DNA of 64,000 nucleotides from Caulobacter soli (GCF_011045195.1 NZ_CP049199.1:1736001-1800000); one strand, 5' to 3'. Shown: positions 1 through 8,984, numbered from the stretch's first letter. Numbers and translations are program-made. The notes: generated by a model from the sequence alone, not told the origin.

Positions 1-215
1 GCGTCCTGGTGCAAGGCGTGAACCTGGTTCAACGCCACACCAAGGCCACCCAGGCTGATCCGCAAGGCGGCATCAAGAGCAAGGAAGCGACCCTGCACGT
101 CTCGAACGTCGCGCTGGTCGATTCCAACGGCAAGGCCACCCGCGTCGGCTTCAAGATCGAAGGCGACAAGAAGGTGCGCGTCGCCAAGACCACGGGCGAG
201 GTGATCAATGGTTGA
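1..215 (+). CDS. rplX: 50S ribosomal protein L24 (C-terminal part, start outside window)
   Basis: About 70 C-terminal residues of ribosomal protein L24, an early assembly protein that binds 23S rRNA. The reading frame is open from the left edge (codons begin at base 3) and contains the family signature VNLVQRHTK near the edge, then a GGI...[12 protein letters not shown] stretch typical of L24. It overlaps the start of rplE by 8 bases, so the two are translationally coupled. The position directly before rplE is the standard spc-operon order. The N-terminus lies outside the window. Confidence 0.95.
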   Translation, partial: VLVQGVNLVQRHTKATQADPQGGIKSKEATLHVSNVALVDSNGKATRVGFKIEGDKKVRVAKTTGEVING

Positions 216-765
216 TCAAGCTTACGAACCGCGGCTGAAGTCCGAATATCGCGCGCGCATCCGCGCCGCGATGAAGGAACAGTTCGCGTACACCAACGAA
301 ATGCAGATCCCCAAGCTGGACAAGATCGTCCTGAACATGGGTATCGGCGAAGCTGTGGCCGACTCCAAGAAGGCCCAGACCGCGCTGAAGGATCTGATGG
401 CCATCGCCGGCCAGAAGCCGGTCGCCACGAAGGCCCGCAAGTCCATCGCCGGCTTCAAGCTGCGCGAAGGCATGGTGGTCGGCGCCAAGGTGACCCTCCG
501 CAAGGACCGGATGTACGAGTTCCTCGACCGCCTGGTCACGATCGCGCTGCCGCGCGTGAAGGACTTCCGCGGCCTGAACGGCAAGAGCTTCGACGGCCGT
601 GGCAACTACGCCATGGGCCTGAAGGAGCACCTGGTGTTCCCGGAAATCAACTATGACCAGATCGAACAGATCTGGGGCATGGACATCATCGTCTGCACCA
701 CTGCGAAGACCGATCAGGAAGCCAAGGCTCTCCTGAAGGAATTCCAGTTCCCGTTCACGAATTAA
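208..765 (+). CDS. rplE: 50S ribosomal protein L5
   Basis: 185 residues, normal length for L5, which binds 5S rRNA in the central protuberance of the large subunit. Recognisable by the N-terminal [13 protein letters not shown] motif (residues about 36-48), the central [14 protein letters not shown] segment and the C-terminal [16 protein letters not shown] segment. The ATG overlaps the end of rplX, which fixes the start. It is followed by rpsN after about 20 bases. Part of the spc operon; no sign of anything unusual. Confidence 0.97.
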   Translation: MVDQAYEPRLKSEYRARIRAAMKEQFAYTNEMQIPKLDKIVLNMGIGEAVADSKKAQTALKDLMAIAGQKPVATKARKSIAGFKLREGMVVGAKVTLRKDRMYEFLDRLVTIALPRVKDFRGLNGKSFDGRGNYAMGLKEHLVFPEINYDQIEQIWGMDIIVCTTAKTDQEAKALLKEFQFPFTN

Positions 766-786
766 GAGCGGGCAGGGAAACACACC

Positions 787-1092
787 ATGGCCAAGAAAAG
801 CGCCGTTAACCGTAATCTCGCGGTCAAGGCCCTCGTCAAGCAATTCGCCGACAAGCGCGCCGCGCTGAAGGCGATCGCCAACGACGAAAGCCTGCCGCTG
901 GAAGAACGCTTCGAAGCCCGCCTGAAGCTCGCGAAGCTTCCGCGCAGCTCGTCGGCTGTTCGCATTCGCAACCGTTGCGAAGTGACCGGCCGCCCGCGCG
1001 CCTACTATCGCAAGCTGAAGATGAGCCGGATTGCTCTGCGCGAACTGGGTTCGCAAGGGCAGATCCCCGGCCTCGTCAAGTCGAGCTGGTGA
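787..1092 (+). CDS. rpsN: 30S ribosomal protein S14
   Basis: 101 residues, the long zinc-independent form of S14: it begins [10 protein letters not shown] and has the conserved C-terminal segment [20 protein letters not shown] but not the paired CxxC zinc ligands of the short form. S14 sits in the head of the small subunit. The ATG at 787 is preceded by a purine-rich GGGCAGGGAAA stretch that can act as ribosome binding site. Ten bases separate its stop from rpsH. Confidence 0.97.
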   Translation: MAKKSAVNRNLAVKALVKQFADKRAALKAIANDESLPLEERFEARLKLAKLPRSSSAVRIRNRCEVTGRPRAYYRKLKMSRIALRELGSQGQIPGLVKSSW

Positions 1093-1102
1093 GGACGATC
1101 AG

Positions 1103-1501
1103 ATGTCGATGAACGATCCCCTGAGCGATATGATCGCTCGCATCAAGAACGCCGCCACGCGCAAGCGCGCCAAGGTCGCGACGCCGGCTTCCAAGCTGCG
1201 CGCCCGCGTCCTGGACGTGCTGGCCGACGAAGGCTACATCCGCGGCTACTCGCTGGTCGAGAAGCCCGGTGCGTTCCCCGAATTCGAGATCGAGCTCAAG
1301 TATTTTGACGGTGAGCCCGTGATCGCCGAGATCAGCCGCGTGTCCAAGCCTGGTCGCCGCGTCTATTCGTCGATCAAGGACCTGAAGCCGATCAAGAACG
1401 GCCTGGGCATCTCGATCCTTTCGACGCCGAAGGGCGTCATGTCGGACTCCGCCGCACGCGACGCTAATGTCGGTGGCGAAGTCCTCTGCCGCGTCTACTA
1501 G
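1103..1501 (+). CDS. rpsH: 30S ribosomal protein S8
   Basis: 132 residues, the usual length of S8, a primary 16S rRNA binding protein. It starts [17 protein letters not shown], the classic S8 N-terminus, and ends with the conserved [16 protein letters not shown] and GGEVLCRVY segments. I chose the ATG at 1103 because a GAGGA ribosome binding site lies 8 bases upstream (1091-1095); a longer in-frame extension back to 1031 would overlap rpsN and is not family-like. In enterobacteria S8 autoregulates the spc operon; no equivalent leader can be judged here. Confidence 0.97.
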   Translation: MSMNDPLSDMIARIKNAATRKRAKVATPASKLRARVLDVLADEGYIRGYSLVEKPGAFPEFEIELKYFDGEPVIAEISRVSKPGRRVYSSIKDLKPIKNGLGISILSTPKGVMSDSAARDANVGGEVLCRVY

Positions 1502-1519
1502 GCGCGGGAGGGAAAGAGC

Positions 1520-2053
1520 ATGTCACGTATCGGTAAGAAGGCCGTCTCGATCCCCAAGGGCGTCACCCTGACGCTCGAGGGCCAGACGGTGTCGGTGAAG
1601 GGGCCTAAGGGCCAACTCTCCTGGACGGTTCCGGAAGAAATCGAGATCAAGGTCGAAAGCGAAGAGCTGACCCTGACCCCGCGGAACGAGTCCACGCGCG
1701 CCAAGTCGATGTGGGGTCTGTCCCGCACGCTGGTGTCCAACATGGTGCACGGCGTCACGACGGGCTTCGAGGAAACCCTCGAACTGGTCGGCGTTGGTTA
1801 CCGCGCCGCGATGAAGGGCTCCGCGCTCTCCATCCAGCTCGGTTTCTCCCACGACGTAGACGTCGAGGCTCCGGCCGGCGTCACCTTCGCGGTGCCCAAG
1901 CAGACCGAAATCAAGATCGCCAGCGCTGATAAGCAGGCGGTTGGCGAGATTGCCGCGAAAATCCGCCGCATTCGTCCGCCGGAGCCCTACAAGGGCAAGG
2001 GCGTGCGCTATGCTGGCGAGAAGGTTCGCCGCAAGGAAGGCAAGAAGAAGTAA
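1520..2053 (+). CDS. rplF: 50S ribosomal protein L6
   Basis: 177 residues, typical of L6, which binds near the sarcin-ricin loop of the large subunit. The N-terminus [15 protein letters not shown] and the C-terminal signature [18 protein letters not shown] (about residues 150-167) are diagnostic. A GGAGGGAAAGAG stretch just before the ATG serves as a strong ribosome binding site. Only three bases separate it from rplR. Confidence 0.97.
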   Translation: MSRIGKKAVSIPKGVTLTLEGQTVSVKGPKGQLSWTVPEEIEIKVESEELTLTPRNESTRAKSMWGLSRTLVSNMVHGVTTGFEETLELVGVGYRAAMKGSALSIQLGFSHDVDVEAPAGVTFAVPKQTEIKIASADKQAVGEIAAKIRRIRPPEPYKGKGVRYAGEKVRRKEGKKK

Positions 2054-2056
2054 GCC

Positions 2057-2413
2057 ATGGCGCTCTCACCTCGCGAATCCGCCGTGCGTCGTGCCCAACG
2101 CACCCGCACCCGCCTCAAGGCCCTGTCCAATGGTCGCCCGCGTTTGTCGGTCTTCCGTTCGTCCAAGAACATCTACGCCCAGATCATCGATGATGAACGC
2201 GGCGTGACCCTGGCTTCGGCCTCCACCCTCGAGGGTGAAGGTTCGGCCAAGGGCGCGGACAAGGACGCGGCCGCTCTGGTCGGCAAGCTCGTCGCCGAGC
2301 GCGCCATCGAAAAGGGCGTCAAGGACGTCGTCTTCGATCGCGGCGGCTACATCTTCCACGGACGGGTGAAAGCCCTGGCCGACGCCGCGCGCGAAGCCGG
2401 CCTGAACTTCTAA
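2057..2413 (+). CDS. rplR: 50S ribosomal protein L18
   Basis: 118 residues, normal for L18, which with L5 binds 5S rRNA. The motif [20 protein letters not shown] (about residues 28-47) and the C-terminal [20 protein letters not shown] are characteristic. The basic N-terminus ([11 protein letters not shown]) is the RNA-binding tail. It lies 3 bases after rplF and 10 before rpsE, inside the spc operon. Confidence 0.97.
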   Translation: MALSPRESAVRRAQRTRTRLKALSNGRPRLSVFRSSKNIYAQIIDDERGVTLASASTLEGEGSAKGADKDAAALVGKLVAERAIEKGVKDVVFDRGGYIFHGRVKALADAAREAGLNF

Positions 2414-2423
2414 GGGAAACATC

Positions 2424-3029
2424 ATGGCTCGTGGTGACCAACAGCGCGGTGAAGGCGGTCCTCGTCGTGACCGTCGCGACCGCAACGCCCCCGAAGAGCG
2501 GGTCGACAGCGACATCGTCGAAAAGCTCGTCCACATCAACCGCGTCGCCGCCACCGTAAAGGGCGGCCGTCGCTTCAGCTTCGCTGCTCTGATGGTCGTT
2601 GGCGACCAAAAGGGCCGCGTCGGCTTCGGTCATGGCAAGGCGCGTGAAGTGCCGGAAGCCATCCGCAAGGCGACCGAAGAAGCCAAGAAGACCATGGTCC
2701 GCGTCCCGCTCCGCGAGTCGCGCACCCTGCACCACGACGGCTACGGCCGTTGGGGCGCTGGCAAGGTCATGATGCGCGCTGCCCCTCCCGGCACGGGCGT
2801 CATCGCCGGTGGTCCGATGCGCGCGGTTCTCGAAACCCTGGGCGTCCAGGACGTCGTGGCCAAGTCGACGGGTTCCTCGAACCCGTACAACATGGTCCGC
2901 GCCACGTTCGAAGCCCTGAAGGTTCAATCGTCGCCCCGCCAGATCGCCGCCAAGCGCGGCAAGAAGGTTGGCGACATTCTCGGCCGCCGCGCCGACGGAG
3001 CCTCGGCTCCGGACGCTCTCGAGGGCTAA
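2424..3029 (+). CDS. rpsE: 30S ribosomal protein S5
   Basis: 201 residues. S5 helps maintain decoding accuracy in the small subunit. The S5 double-stranded-RNA-binding domain starts around residue 35 ([19 protein letters not shown]) with [12 protein letters not shown] following, and the C-terminal domain contains [18 protein letters not shown]. The N-terminal 30 residues are Arg/Asp-rich and longer than in E. coli S5, as is usual in alphaproteobacteria. Three bases separate it from rpmD. Confidence 0.97.
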   Translation: MARGDQQRGEGGPRRDRRDRNAPEERVDSDIVEKLVHINRVAATVKGGRRFSFAALMVVGDQKGRVGFGHGKAREVPEAIRKATEEAKKTMVRVPLRESRTLHHDGYGRWGAGKVMMRAAPPGTGVIAGGPMRAVLETLGVQDVVAKSTGSSNPYNMVRATFEALKVQSSPRQIAAKRGKKVGDILGRRADGASAPDALEG

Positions 3030-3032
3030 GAC

Positions 3033-3218
3033 ATGGCTGAAGCTAAAACCGTCAAGGTTCGCCAAACCGGCAGCCCGATCCGTCGCAACGCCGTCCAGCG
3101 CGCCACGCTCGCTGGCCTGGGTCTCAACAAGCTGGGCCGCGAGTCCACGCTGGAAGACACCCCCTCGGTGCGCGGGATGATCCGCAAGGTCCAGCACCTG
3201 CTGGAAATCGTCGAGTAG
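3033..3218 (+). CDS. rpmD: 50S ribosomal protein L30
   Basis: 61 residues, the small L30 protein. The signature [20 protein letters not shown] followed by [14 protein letters not shown] at the C-terminus matches the family. It follows rpsE closely. It is followed, unusually for a gene in mid-operon, by a perfect intrinsic terminator-like hairpin 24 bases after its stop. Confidence 0.96.
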   Translation: MAEAKTVKVRQTGSPIRRNAVQRATLAGLGLNKLGRESTLEDTPSVRGMIRKVQHLLEIVE

Positions 3219-3242
3219 TTCTGCTACACGACAGCGAAATCG

Positions 3243-3270
3243 CCACCCCGGTGAAAGCCGGGGTGGTTTT
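3243..3270 (+). terminator. Intrinsic terminator or attenuator inside the spc operon
   Basis: A perfect 9-bp stem (CCACCCCGG at 3243-3251 with CCGGGGTGG at 3258-3266), a 6-base loop and then TTTT, C, G, TTTT. This is a textbook Rho-independent terminator placed between rpmD and rplO. Whether it terminates fully or only lowers expression of the distal genes cannot be told from sequence. Confidence 0.85.
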
Positions 3271-3303
3271 CGTTTTAAGTTCGATACCGTTTTCAAGCCG
3301 AGT

Positions 3304-3318
3304 CCGGCCGCTGGCCGG
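3304..3318 (+). other. Short hairpin before the rplO ribosome binding site
   Basis: CCGGCC, a GCT loop and GGCCGG form a perfect 6-bp stem in the rplO leader. It sits 12 bases before the strong AAGGAG ribosome binding site at 3331-3336. It could influence translation start of rplO or be chance in GC-rich DNA. Confidence 0.4.
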
Positions 3319-3344
3319 GCGCAGATCTCCAAGGAGAGGCACAT

Positions 3345-3830
3345 ATGACCAAGCTTAATGAACTGGCTCCGGCTCCCGGCTCCACCAAGGGCCGCATGCG
3401 CATCGGCCGCGGCCCGGGTTCGGGCAAGGGCAAGACCGGTGGTCGCGGTGTGAAGGGCCAGAAGGCGCGCTCGGGCGTCGCCATCGCCGGCTTCGAAGGC
3501 GGCCAGATGCCGCTGCACATGCGTATGCCTAAGCGCGGCTTCAACAACCCCTTCCGTCTCGAGTTCGCCGAAGTGAACCTGTGGCGCCTGGAGCAAGCCG
3601 TCGAAGCCGGCAAGCTGAAGGCCGGCGCGACGGTTTCCGTCGCCGACCTGGTCGCCGCGGGCGTGATCCGTCGCGAACTGGACGGCGTGAAGCTGCTGGG
3701 CAAGGGCGAAATCAAGTCGGCCCTGAAGCTGACCGTCTATTCGGCGACCGAAGCGGCCATCAAGGCCGTCGAAGCCGCCGGCGGTTCGGTGACCGTGACC
3801 AAGAAGGCCAAGGTTCAAGCTGAAGCCTAA
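3345..3830 (+). CDS. rplO: 50S ribosomal protein L15
   Basis: 161 residues, typical of L15, a late assembly protein near the peptidyl-transferase side of the large subunit. Gly/Lys-rich N-terminal region ([24 protein letters not shown], about residues 23-46) and the conserved [17 protein letters not shown] motif (about 50-66) are diagnostic. The ATG at 3345 has a very strong AAGGAGAGG ribosome binding site. A 126-base spacer containing a terminator precedes it, suggesting separate tuning from the upstream genes. Confidence 0.97.
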   Translation: MTKLNELAPAPGSTKGRMRIGRGPGSGKGKTGGRGVKGQKARSGVAIAGFEGGQMPLHMRMPKRGFNNPFRLEFAEVNLWRLEQAVEAGKLKAGATVSVADLVAAGVIRRELDGVKLLGKGEIKSALKLTVYSATEAAIKAVEAAGGSVTVTKKAKVQAEA

Positions 3831-3838
3831 GACCATAA

Positions 3839-3974
3839 TGTCATCCCGCGCGACGGCCCTGGTTTTGGGGCCGGCGCCGGGATCGCGAAGAGGGCAGGGG
3901 AGACCCGCCCAGGCCGCAGTTTCCCGCCGGGATGACAGAATATCGAGGCTCGCCGTGACATCGCGGCGAGCCTC
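3839..3974. repeat. Two inverted repeats in the rplO-secY spacer
   Basis: First, TGTCATCCCG at 3839-3848 faces CGGGATGACA at 3928-3937: 10-bp perfect arms about 80 bases apart with C/G-rich sequence between. Second, GAGGCTCGCC at 3945-3954 faces GGCGAGCCTC at 3965-3974, a perfect 10-bp stem with a 10-base loop and no T-tract. They fill most of the 276-base gap. The first resembles dispersed REP-type repeats of GC-rich bacteria; that is inference, and copy number cannot be checked here. Confidence 0.65.
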
Positions 3975-4106
3975 ACCTATGTACGGCTCCGTACTCGGGC
4001 CTTGTCCGGCCCCGGCGATTCATCGCCGCCTGGACCTGGCCCGGCTTAATGCTTGGAGCGCGACCTGACCGCGGATGCGGCGCGCGCTCTCGACGTGGGG
4101 ATTTGA

Positions 4107-5465
4107 ATGGCCTCGGCCGCCGAACAACTCGCAGCCAATATGAACTTCGGGTCCTTCCAGAAGGCCACCGAACTTCACAAGCGCATCTGGTTCACGCTCA
4201 TCGCCCTGATCGTCTACCGGCTCGGCACCTATGTGCCGATCCCGGGGATCAATCCGGAAGCCTTCGCCGCCGCGTTCTCGCAGCAGTCGAAGGGCATCCT
4301 GGGCATGTTCAACATGTTCTCGGGCGGCGCCGTGCAGCGCATGGCCGTCTTCTCGCTGAACGTGATGCCCTACATCAGCGCCTCGATCATCGTGCAGCTG
4401 ATGGGCTCGGTGTATCCGCCGTGGGAAAAGCTGAAGAAGGAAGGCGGCGAGGCCGGCCGCAAGACCCTGAACCAGTACACCCGCTACCTGGCGGTCGTGT
4501 TGGCCGTGGTGCAGTCGTTCTCGATCGCCGTGGGCCTGCAGAGCCAGGCCAACATGGTGGTCGGCGGCATCGCCCCGGCCTTCTTCATCGCCTCGACCGT
4601 CGTGGCCCTGACGGGCGGCACCCTGTTCCTGATGTGGCTGGGCGAGCAGATCACCAGCCGCGGCGTGGGCAACGGCGTTTCGCTGATCATCTTTACCGGC
4701 ATCGTCTCGGCCCTGCCGCTGGGCGTGGTGCGGATGTTCACTCAGGTGCAGACCGGCGCGATGTCGGGCTTCGCCCTGTTCGCGGTGGCCGTCCTGGCCG
4801 TGGCCGTGATCTTCGCCATCGTCTTCGTCGAGCGCTCGCAGCGCCGCCTGCTGGTGCACTATCCCAAGCGCCAGCAAGGCAACCGGATGATCGGCGGCGA
4901 CACCTCGTTCATCCCGCTGAAGCTGAACACCGCCGGCGTCATCCCGCCGATCTTCGCCTCCAGCCTGCTGCTGCTGCCGACGACCGCCATGGGCTTCCTG
5001 GCCACGGCCACCTTGCCCAACTGGCTGCAATGGCTGCCGACCGCGGTCGGCGCCCTGCAGCATGGTCAGCCGCTGTTCATGGTGCTGTACGCGGCCCTGA
5101 TCATCTTCTTCTCGTTCTTCTACACCTCGGTCGTGTTCAATCCCGACGAGACGGCGGAGAACCTGCGTAAGTATGGCGGCTTCATGCCGGGCATCCGCCC
5201 GGGCAAGCGGACGGCGGAATATCTGGACTACGTCCTGACCCGCCTGACCGTGATCGGCGCGGCCTACATCACCGCCGTCTGCATCCTGCCGGAACTGCTG
5301 ATGAGCAGCATGGGCCCGACCAAGTTCACCCTGGGCGGCACCTCGATCCTGATCGTCGTGACCGTGACCATGGACACGGTCGCCCAGATCCAGTCCCACC
5401 TGCTGGCGCACCAGTATGAGGGCCTGATCAAGAAGTCCAAGCTGCGGGGCGGCAAGGGCCGCTAG
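4107..5465 (+). CDS. secY: Protein translocase channel subunit SecY
   Basis: 452 residues, the expected length for SecY, the pore-forming subunit of the SecYEG inner-membrane translocon. It has about ten hydrophobic membrane segments. Diagnostic stretches are the N-terminal VYRLGTYVPIPGIN region (about residues 36-49), QITSRGVGNGVSL (about 182-194), and FYTSVVFNPDETAENLRK (about 337-354). The ATG at 4107 gives the standard alphaproteobacterial N-terminus. It lies between rplO and adk as in most alphaproteobacteria and is followed by a strong terminator. Confidence 0.98.
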   Translation: MASAAEQLAANMNFGSFQKATELHKRIWFTLIALIVYRLGTYVPIPGINPEAFAAAFSQQSKGILGMFNMFSGGAVQRMAVFSLNVMPYISASIIVQLMGSVYPPWEKLKKEGGEAGRKTLNQYTRYLAVVLAVVQSFSIAVGLQSQANMVVGGIAPAFFIASTVVALTGGTLFLMWLGEQITSRGVGNGVSLIIFTGIVSALPLGVVRMFTQVQTGAMSGFALFAVAVLAVAVIFAIVFVERSQRRLLVHYPKRQQGNRMIGGDTSFIPLKLNTAGVIPPIFASSLLLLPTTAMGFLATATLPNWLQWLPTAVGALQHGQPLFMVLYAALIIFFSFFYTSVVFNPDETAENLRKYGGFMPGIRPGKRTAEYLDYVLTRLTVIGAAYITAVCILPELLMSSMGPTKFTLGGTSILIVVTVTMDTVAQIQSHLLAHQYEGLIKKSKLRGGKGR

Positions 5466-5506
5466 GCTCCGCTCCGAAACATCGCGGGACCGCGAAGGTC
5501 AAATGC

Positions 5507-5541
5507 GGAAGCCGGTTTGTCACAAACCGGCTTCCGTTTTT
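5507..5541 (+). terminator. Intrinsic terminator after secY
   Basis: A perfect 13-bp stem (GGAAGCCGGTTTG at 5507-5519 with CAAACCGGCTTCC at 5523-5535), a 3-base loop TCA and then G plus TTTTT. It should end spc-operon transcripts 41 bases after the secY stop, so adk probably depends on read-through or its own promoter in 5542-5607. Confidence 0.93.
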
Positions 5542-5607
5542 ATCGAACCCACTCTAGGTCTGGGCGGACACGGGCGACAGACCCGTGGAAACGCAGGAAG
5601 CGCATTG

Positions 5608-6177
5608 ATGAACTTGATCCTGTTCGGGCCGCCGGCGGCGGGCAAGGGCACCCAGGCCAAGCGCCTGGTCGAGCAGCGGGGCATGGTCCAGCTGTCGACC
5701 GGCGACATGCTGCGCGCCGCCATCGCCTCGGGCTCGGAGCTGGGGACGAGGGTCAAGGGCGTCCTGGATCGCGGCGAGCTGGTCACCGACGAGATCGTCA
5801 TCGCCCTGATCGAAGAGCGGCTGCCCGAGGCGGAAGCCGCCGGCGGGGCCATCTTCGACGGTTTCCCACGCACCGTGCCCCAGGCCCAGGCGCTGGACGC
5901 CATCCTGGCCAAGCGGGGTCAGAAGATCGACTCGGTTCTCCGACTCAAGGTAGACGAGCCGGCTCTGATCGAACGGATCACCAAGCGATTCGCCGAGCAG
6001 GGCCGCCCCGACGACAATCCGGAAGTCTTCGTCACGCGCCTGGCGACCTACAACGCCCAGACCGCGCCGCTCCTCCCTTACTATCGGGACCAGGGCAAGC
6101 TCACGGAACTTGACGGCATGGCTTCGGTGGACGCCGTCGCCGCCTCCATCGACGCCGCGCTCTCGGTCGTGGCTTAA
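5608..6177 (+). CDS. adk: Adenylate kinase
   Basis: 189 residues. Interconverts AMP + ATP and 2 ADP, setting adenylate balance in the cytoplasm. The P-loop GPPAAGKGTQ is at residues 6-15, the AMP-binding STGDMLR at about 30-36, and DGFPRT at about 84-89. The LID region (RFAEQGRPDDN) is the short, zinc-free form usual in alphaproteobacteria. I chose ATG 5608, which puts the P-loop at the very N-terminus; an upstream in-frame start at 5503 would include the terminator hairpin. The secY-adk order is conserved in the phylum. Confidence 0.97.
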   Translation: MNLILFGPPAAGKGTQAKRLVEQRGMVQLSTGDMLRAAIASGSELGTRVKGVLDRGELVTDEIVIALIEERLPEAEAAGGAIFDGFPRTVPQAQALDAILAKRGQKIDSVLRLKVDEPALIERITKRFAEQGRPDDNPEVFVTRLATYNAQTAPLLPYYRDQGKLTELDGMASVDAVAASIDAALSVVA

Positions 6178-6216
6178 GACTTCGTTGGAATCCTCTCGTT
6201 TGAGCGGATTCCGCCA

Positions 6217-6244
6217 TTGACGGATGCGCAACTATCCCTATAAC
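6217..6244 (+). promoter_or_regulatory. Housekeeping-type promoter for the rpsM-rpsK-rpoA operon
   Basis: TTGACG at 6217-6222 and TATAAC at 6239-6244 with a 16-bp spacer, close to the sigma-70 consensus. Transcription would begin near 6251, giving a leader of about 100 bases before rpsM. A 7-bp inverted repeat, GGAATCC at 6187-6193 and GGATTCC at 6206-6212, lies just upstream of the -35 box. Confidence 0.7.
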
Positions 6245-6274
6245 GGGGCGCTTCCGCGAAAGGGCGCGATCTGT

Positions 6275-6312
6275 GCGCGCCGGACTGGGTCGAAAGACCG
6301 GGCCGGGCGCGC
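6275..6312 (+). promoter_or_regulatory. Structured 5' leader of rpsM
   Basis: Outer arms GCGCGCC (6275-6281) and GGCGCGC (6306-6312) enclose an inner stem GGTC-GAAA-GACC (6288-6299) capped by a GNRA-type tetraloop. The nested hairpin lies in the presumed rpsM leader, 40 bases before the start. In gammaproteobacteria S4 binds a leader at this place, but this structure does not resemble that one and its role is unknown. Confidence 0.5.
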
Positions 6313-6351
6313 CGTTCGCGTCTTTAGTGCGTGACTAGGAGAACATTAGAC

Positions 6352-6720
6352 GTGGCCCGTATCGCAGGCGTCAACATCCCGACGAACAAGCGCGTTTTGA
6401 TCGCGCTTCAGTACATTCATGGCATTGGCCAGAAGTCCGCTCGTGACATCGTCACGAAGGTGGGCATCGACGACACTCGCCGGGTCAATCAGCTGACCGA
6501 CGCCGAAGTTCTGCAGATCCGTGAAACGATCGACAAGGACTTCACCGTCGAAGGCGACCTGCGCCGCGAAAACTCGATGAACATCAAGCGCCTGATGGAC
6601 CTGGCCTGCTATCGCGGCCTGCGTCACCGTAAGGGCCTGCCGGTCCGCGGTCAGCGCACGCACACGAACGCTCGCACCCGCAAGGGTCCGGCCAAGCCGA
6701 TCGCCGGCAAGAAGAAATAA
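6352..6720 (+). CDS. rpsM: 30S ribosomal protein S13
   Basis: 122 residues, normal for S13, in the head of the small subunit contacting the P-site tRNA. It begins [15 protein letters not shown], almost exactly the family N-terminus, which identifies the GTG at 6352 as the start; AGGAGA lies 9 bases upstream (6337-6342). The C-terminal [25 protein letters not shown] tail segment is diagnostic (about residues 90-114). First gene of the alpha operon, after a likely promoter. Confidence 0.97.
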   Translation: MARIAGVNIPTNKRVLIALQYIHGIGQKSARDIVTKVGIDDTRRVNQLTDAEVLQIRETIDKDFTVEGDLRRENSMNIKRLMDLACYRGLRHRKGLPVRGQRTHTNARTRKGPAKPIAGKKK

Positions 6721-6732
6721 GGTAGCCTGACG

Positions 6733-7122
6733 ATGGCCAAGGAACCGGCTCGCGTTAAAAAGCGCGAACGTAAGAACATCACCTCGGGCGTGGCGCACGT
6801 GAACGCCTCGTTCAACAACACCATGATCACCATCACCGACGCTCAGGGGAACACCATCTCCTGGTCGAGCGCCGGCATGATGGGCTTCAAGGGCTCGCGC
6901 AAGTCGACCCCGTACGCCGCTCAGATGGCTGCGGAAGACGCTGGCAAGAAGGCCGCCGAGCACGGTGTGAAGACCCTCGAGGTCAACGTGTCGGGTCCGG
7001 GTTCGGGCCGTGAGTCGGCCCTGCGCGCCCTTCAGGCCGCCGGCATGACCATCACGACGATCCGCGACGTCACGCCGATCCCGCACAACGGCTGCCGTCC
7101 GCCCAAGCGTCGTCGCGTCTAG
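6733..7122 (+). CDS. rpsK: 30S ribosomal protein S11
   Basis: 129 residues, typical of S11, which lines the platform of the small subunit. Family marks are [15 protein letters not shown] (about residues 36-50), [13 protein letters not shown] (about 58-70) and the C-terminal [18 protein letters not shown]. It sits 12 bases after rpsM and 75 before rpoA. The spacer to rpoA holds a weak 7-bp inverted repeat without a T-tract. Confidence 0.97.
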   Translation: MAKEPARVKKRERKNITSGVAHVNASFNNTMITITDAQGNTISWSSAGMMGFKGSRKSTPYAAQMAAEDAGKKAAEHGVKTLEVNVSGPGSGRESALRALQAAGMTITTIRDVTPIPHNGCRPPKRRRV

Positions 7123-7197
7123 TACTTTTACTACCCAATTCTCCATCGCCGGCTGCGAGATTCGCGGCCGGCGAGCCGCGTTCAAGGGATCGACCAC

Positions 7198-8214
7198 GTG
7201 ATCGAAAGAAACTGGAACGAGCTGATCCGTCCTGAGAAGCCGCAAATCGAGACTGGCGCCGACGCGACCCGCAAGGCTCGCATCGTGGCTGAGCCGCTCG
7301 AACGCGGCTTCGGTGTGACGCTCGGCAACGCTCTCCGCCGCGTCCTGCTCTCCTCGCTTCAGGGCGCCGCCGTCACCGCCATCCAGATCGATGGCGTCGT
7401 ACACGAATTCTCCTCGCTCGAAGGCGTCCGCGAAGACGTCGTCGACATCGTTCTGAACATCAAGCAACTGGCCGTGCGCATGCACGCCGAAGGCCCCAAG
7501 CGCATGACCCTGCGCGCCACGGGCCCCGGCCCGGTGACCGCCGGTCAGATCGAAACGCCTTCGGACATCGAGATCCTGAACCCCGACCACGTGCTCTGCA
7601 CGCTGGACGACGGCGCTTCGGTGCGCATGGAGTTCACGGTCAACACCGGCAAGGGCTACGTCCCGGCCGACAAGAACCGTCCGGAAGACGCGCCGATCGG
7701 CCTGATCGCCGTCGACGCCCTGTACTCGCCGGTCAAGCGCGTCGCCTATCGCGTCGAGCCGACCCGTCAAGGCCAGTCGCTGGACTATGACAAGCTGATC
7801 CTGGAAGTGGAAACCAACGGCGCGGTTACGCCGGTGGACGCGGTGGCCTACGCCGCCCGCATCCTGCAAGACCAGCTGCAGATCTTCATCACCTTCGAAG
7901 AGCCCAAGGCCAAGACCGCCGACGAGGCCAAGCCGGAACTGCCGTTCAACCCGGCCCTGCTGAAGAAGGTGGACGAACTGGAACTGTCGGTCCGCTCGGC
8001 CAACTGCCTGAAGAACGACAACATCGTCTACATCGGCGACCTGATCCAGAAGACCGAAGCCGAGATGCTGCGCACCCCGAACTTCGGCCGCAAGTCCTTG
8101 AACGAAATCAAGGAAGTGCTGGCCGGCATGGGTCTGCACCTGGGCATGGACGTGCCGAACTGGCCGCCCGAAAACATCGAAGACCTGGCCAAGAAGTTCG
8201 AAGACCAGATCTAA
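7198..8214 (+). CDS. rpoA: DNA-directed RNA polymerase alpha subunit
   Basis: 338 residues. The alpha dimer scaffolds RNA polymerase and its C-terminal domain contacts promoter UP elements and activators. It begins [18 protein letters not shown], the alphaproteobacterial form, from a GTG at 7198 after CAAGGGA. The N-terminal assembly domain contains [21 protein letters not shown] (about residues 32-52, key dimer/beta contact region). The alpha-CTD spans about 260-330 with [13 protein letters not shown] and [13 protein letters not shown]. Placement between rpsK and rplQ is standard. Confidence 0.98.
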   Translation: MIERNWNELIRPEKPQIETGADATRKARIVAEPLERGFGVTLGNALRRVLLSSLQGAAVTAIQIDGVVHEFSSLEGVREDVVDIVLNIKQLAVRMHAEGPKRMTLRATGPGPVTAGQIETPSDIEILNPDHVLCTLDDGASVRMEFTVNTGKGYVPADKNRPEDAPIGLIAVDALYSPVKRVAYRVEPTRQGQSLDYDKLILEVETNGAVTPVDAVAYAARILQDQLQIFITFEEPKAKTADEAKPELPFNPALLKKVDELELSVRSANCLKNDNIVYIGDLIQKTEAEMLRTPNFGRKSLNEIKEVLAGMGLHLGMDVPNWPPENIEDLAKKFEDQI

Positions 8215-8244
8215 GAGAGTATATCGAGTACCGCGCTTAATCCG

Positions 8245-8278
8245 GGCCGTTCCTTTCGAGGAGCGGCCTGGGCCTTTT
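8245..8278 (+). terminator. Probable terminator or attenuator between rpoA and rplQ
   Basis: GGCCGTTCC (8245-8253) pairs with GGAGCGGCC (8260-8268) with one G-T wobble around a TTTCGA loop, followed six bases later by TTTT. The gap between the stem and the T-run makes it weaker than the other terminators here. The 190-base rpoA-rplQ spacer is otherwise featureless. Confidence 0.5.
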
Positions 8279-8404
8279 GAAGCCGCAACAGCGGTGGAGG
8301 GCCCCGGCGCTTCGTTCTGAACCCGGCAGGGACGCCGCTGGGATTGGTGACAATCAGCGCTTCTTCTTCGCGCTTCAGCGGGCCACGGCCCAGGAGACAT
8401 TACA

Positions 8405-8818
8405 ATGCGTCACGGTAAGGCTCACCGTAAACTCGGTCGTACGTCCGCTCACCGCACCGCCATGTTCGCCAACATGTCGGCCTCGCTGATCAAGCACGAG
8501 CAGATCGTCACCACCCTGCCCAAGGCCAAGGAACTGCGTCCCTTCGTCGAAAAGCTGGTCACCCTGGCCAAGCGCGGCGACCTGCACGCGCGTCGTCAGG
8601 CCATCTCGACCGTCCGCGACGTCGAGCAAGTCGGCAAGCTGTTCGCCACCATCGGTCCCCGCTACAAGGATCGTCAGGGCGGCTACATCCGCGTCCTGAA
8701 GGCCGGCTTCCGCTACGGCGACAACGCCCCGCTGGCCGTCATTGAGTTCGTCGACCGCGACGTCTCGGCCAAGGGCAAGGACTCCGGCCCGGTCTACTCG
8801 GCCGACTCGGAAGACTAA
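8405..8818 (+). CDS. rplQ: 50S ribosomal protein L17
   Basis: 137 residues. L17 lies near the peptide exit tunnel of the large subunit. The N-terminus [20 protein letters not shown] and the segment [19 protein letters not shown] (about residues 28-46) are signatures of the family. An AGGAGA ribosome binding site precedes the ATG. Last gene of the alpha operon and followed by a strong terminator. Confidence 0.97.
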   Translation: MRHGKAHRKLGRTSAHRTAMFANMSASLIKHEQIVTTLPKAKELRPFVEKLVTLAKRGDLHARRQAISTVRDVEQVGKLFATIGPRYKDRQGGYIRVLKAGFRYGDNAPLAVIEFVDRDVSAKGKDSGPVYSADSED

Positions 8819-8840
8819 GATTTTCAGCCTCGGCTGACGG

Positions 8841-8872
8841 AAAAGGCCCCGGAGCGATCCGGGGCCTTTTTT
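8841..8872 (+). terminator. Intrinsic terminator of the alpha operon
   Basis: AAAAGGCCCCGG (8841-8852) pairs with CCGGGGCCTTTT (8859-8870), with a 6-base loop and a run of six T at 8867-8872. It is 22 bases after the rplQ stop and is a textbook Rho-independent terminator. Confidence 0.95.
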
Positions 8873-8984
8873 GCGCTCGGGCGCCTGCGACAGGTTGCAT
8901 CAGTTCACGCTGTCGCCCCGGTAGAGGTTTTGTTCACCTCGCCGCAGCATCCTTCGCCCTCAAGAACCCTGGGGAGGGATGGAG

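Noticed and set aside
2319..8400. Long open frames on the minus strand across the ribosomal operon (463 to 684 residues)
   Set aside because: They are antisense to certain ribosomal, secY and rpoA genes, have compositions typical of GC-rich shadow frames and no recognisable domain.
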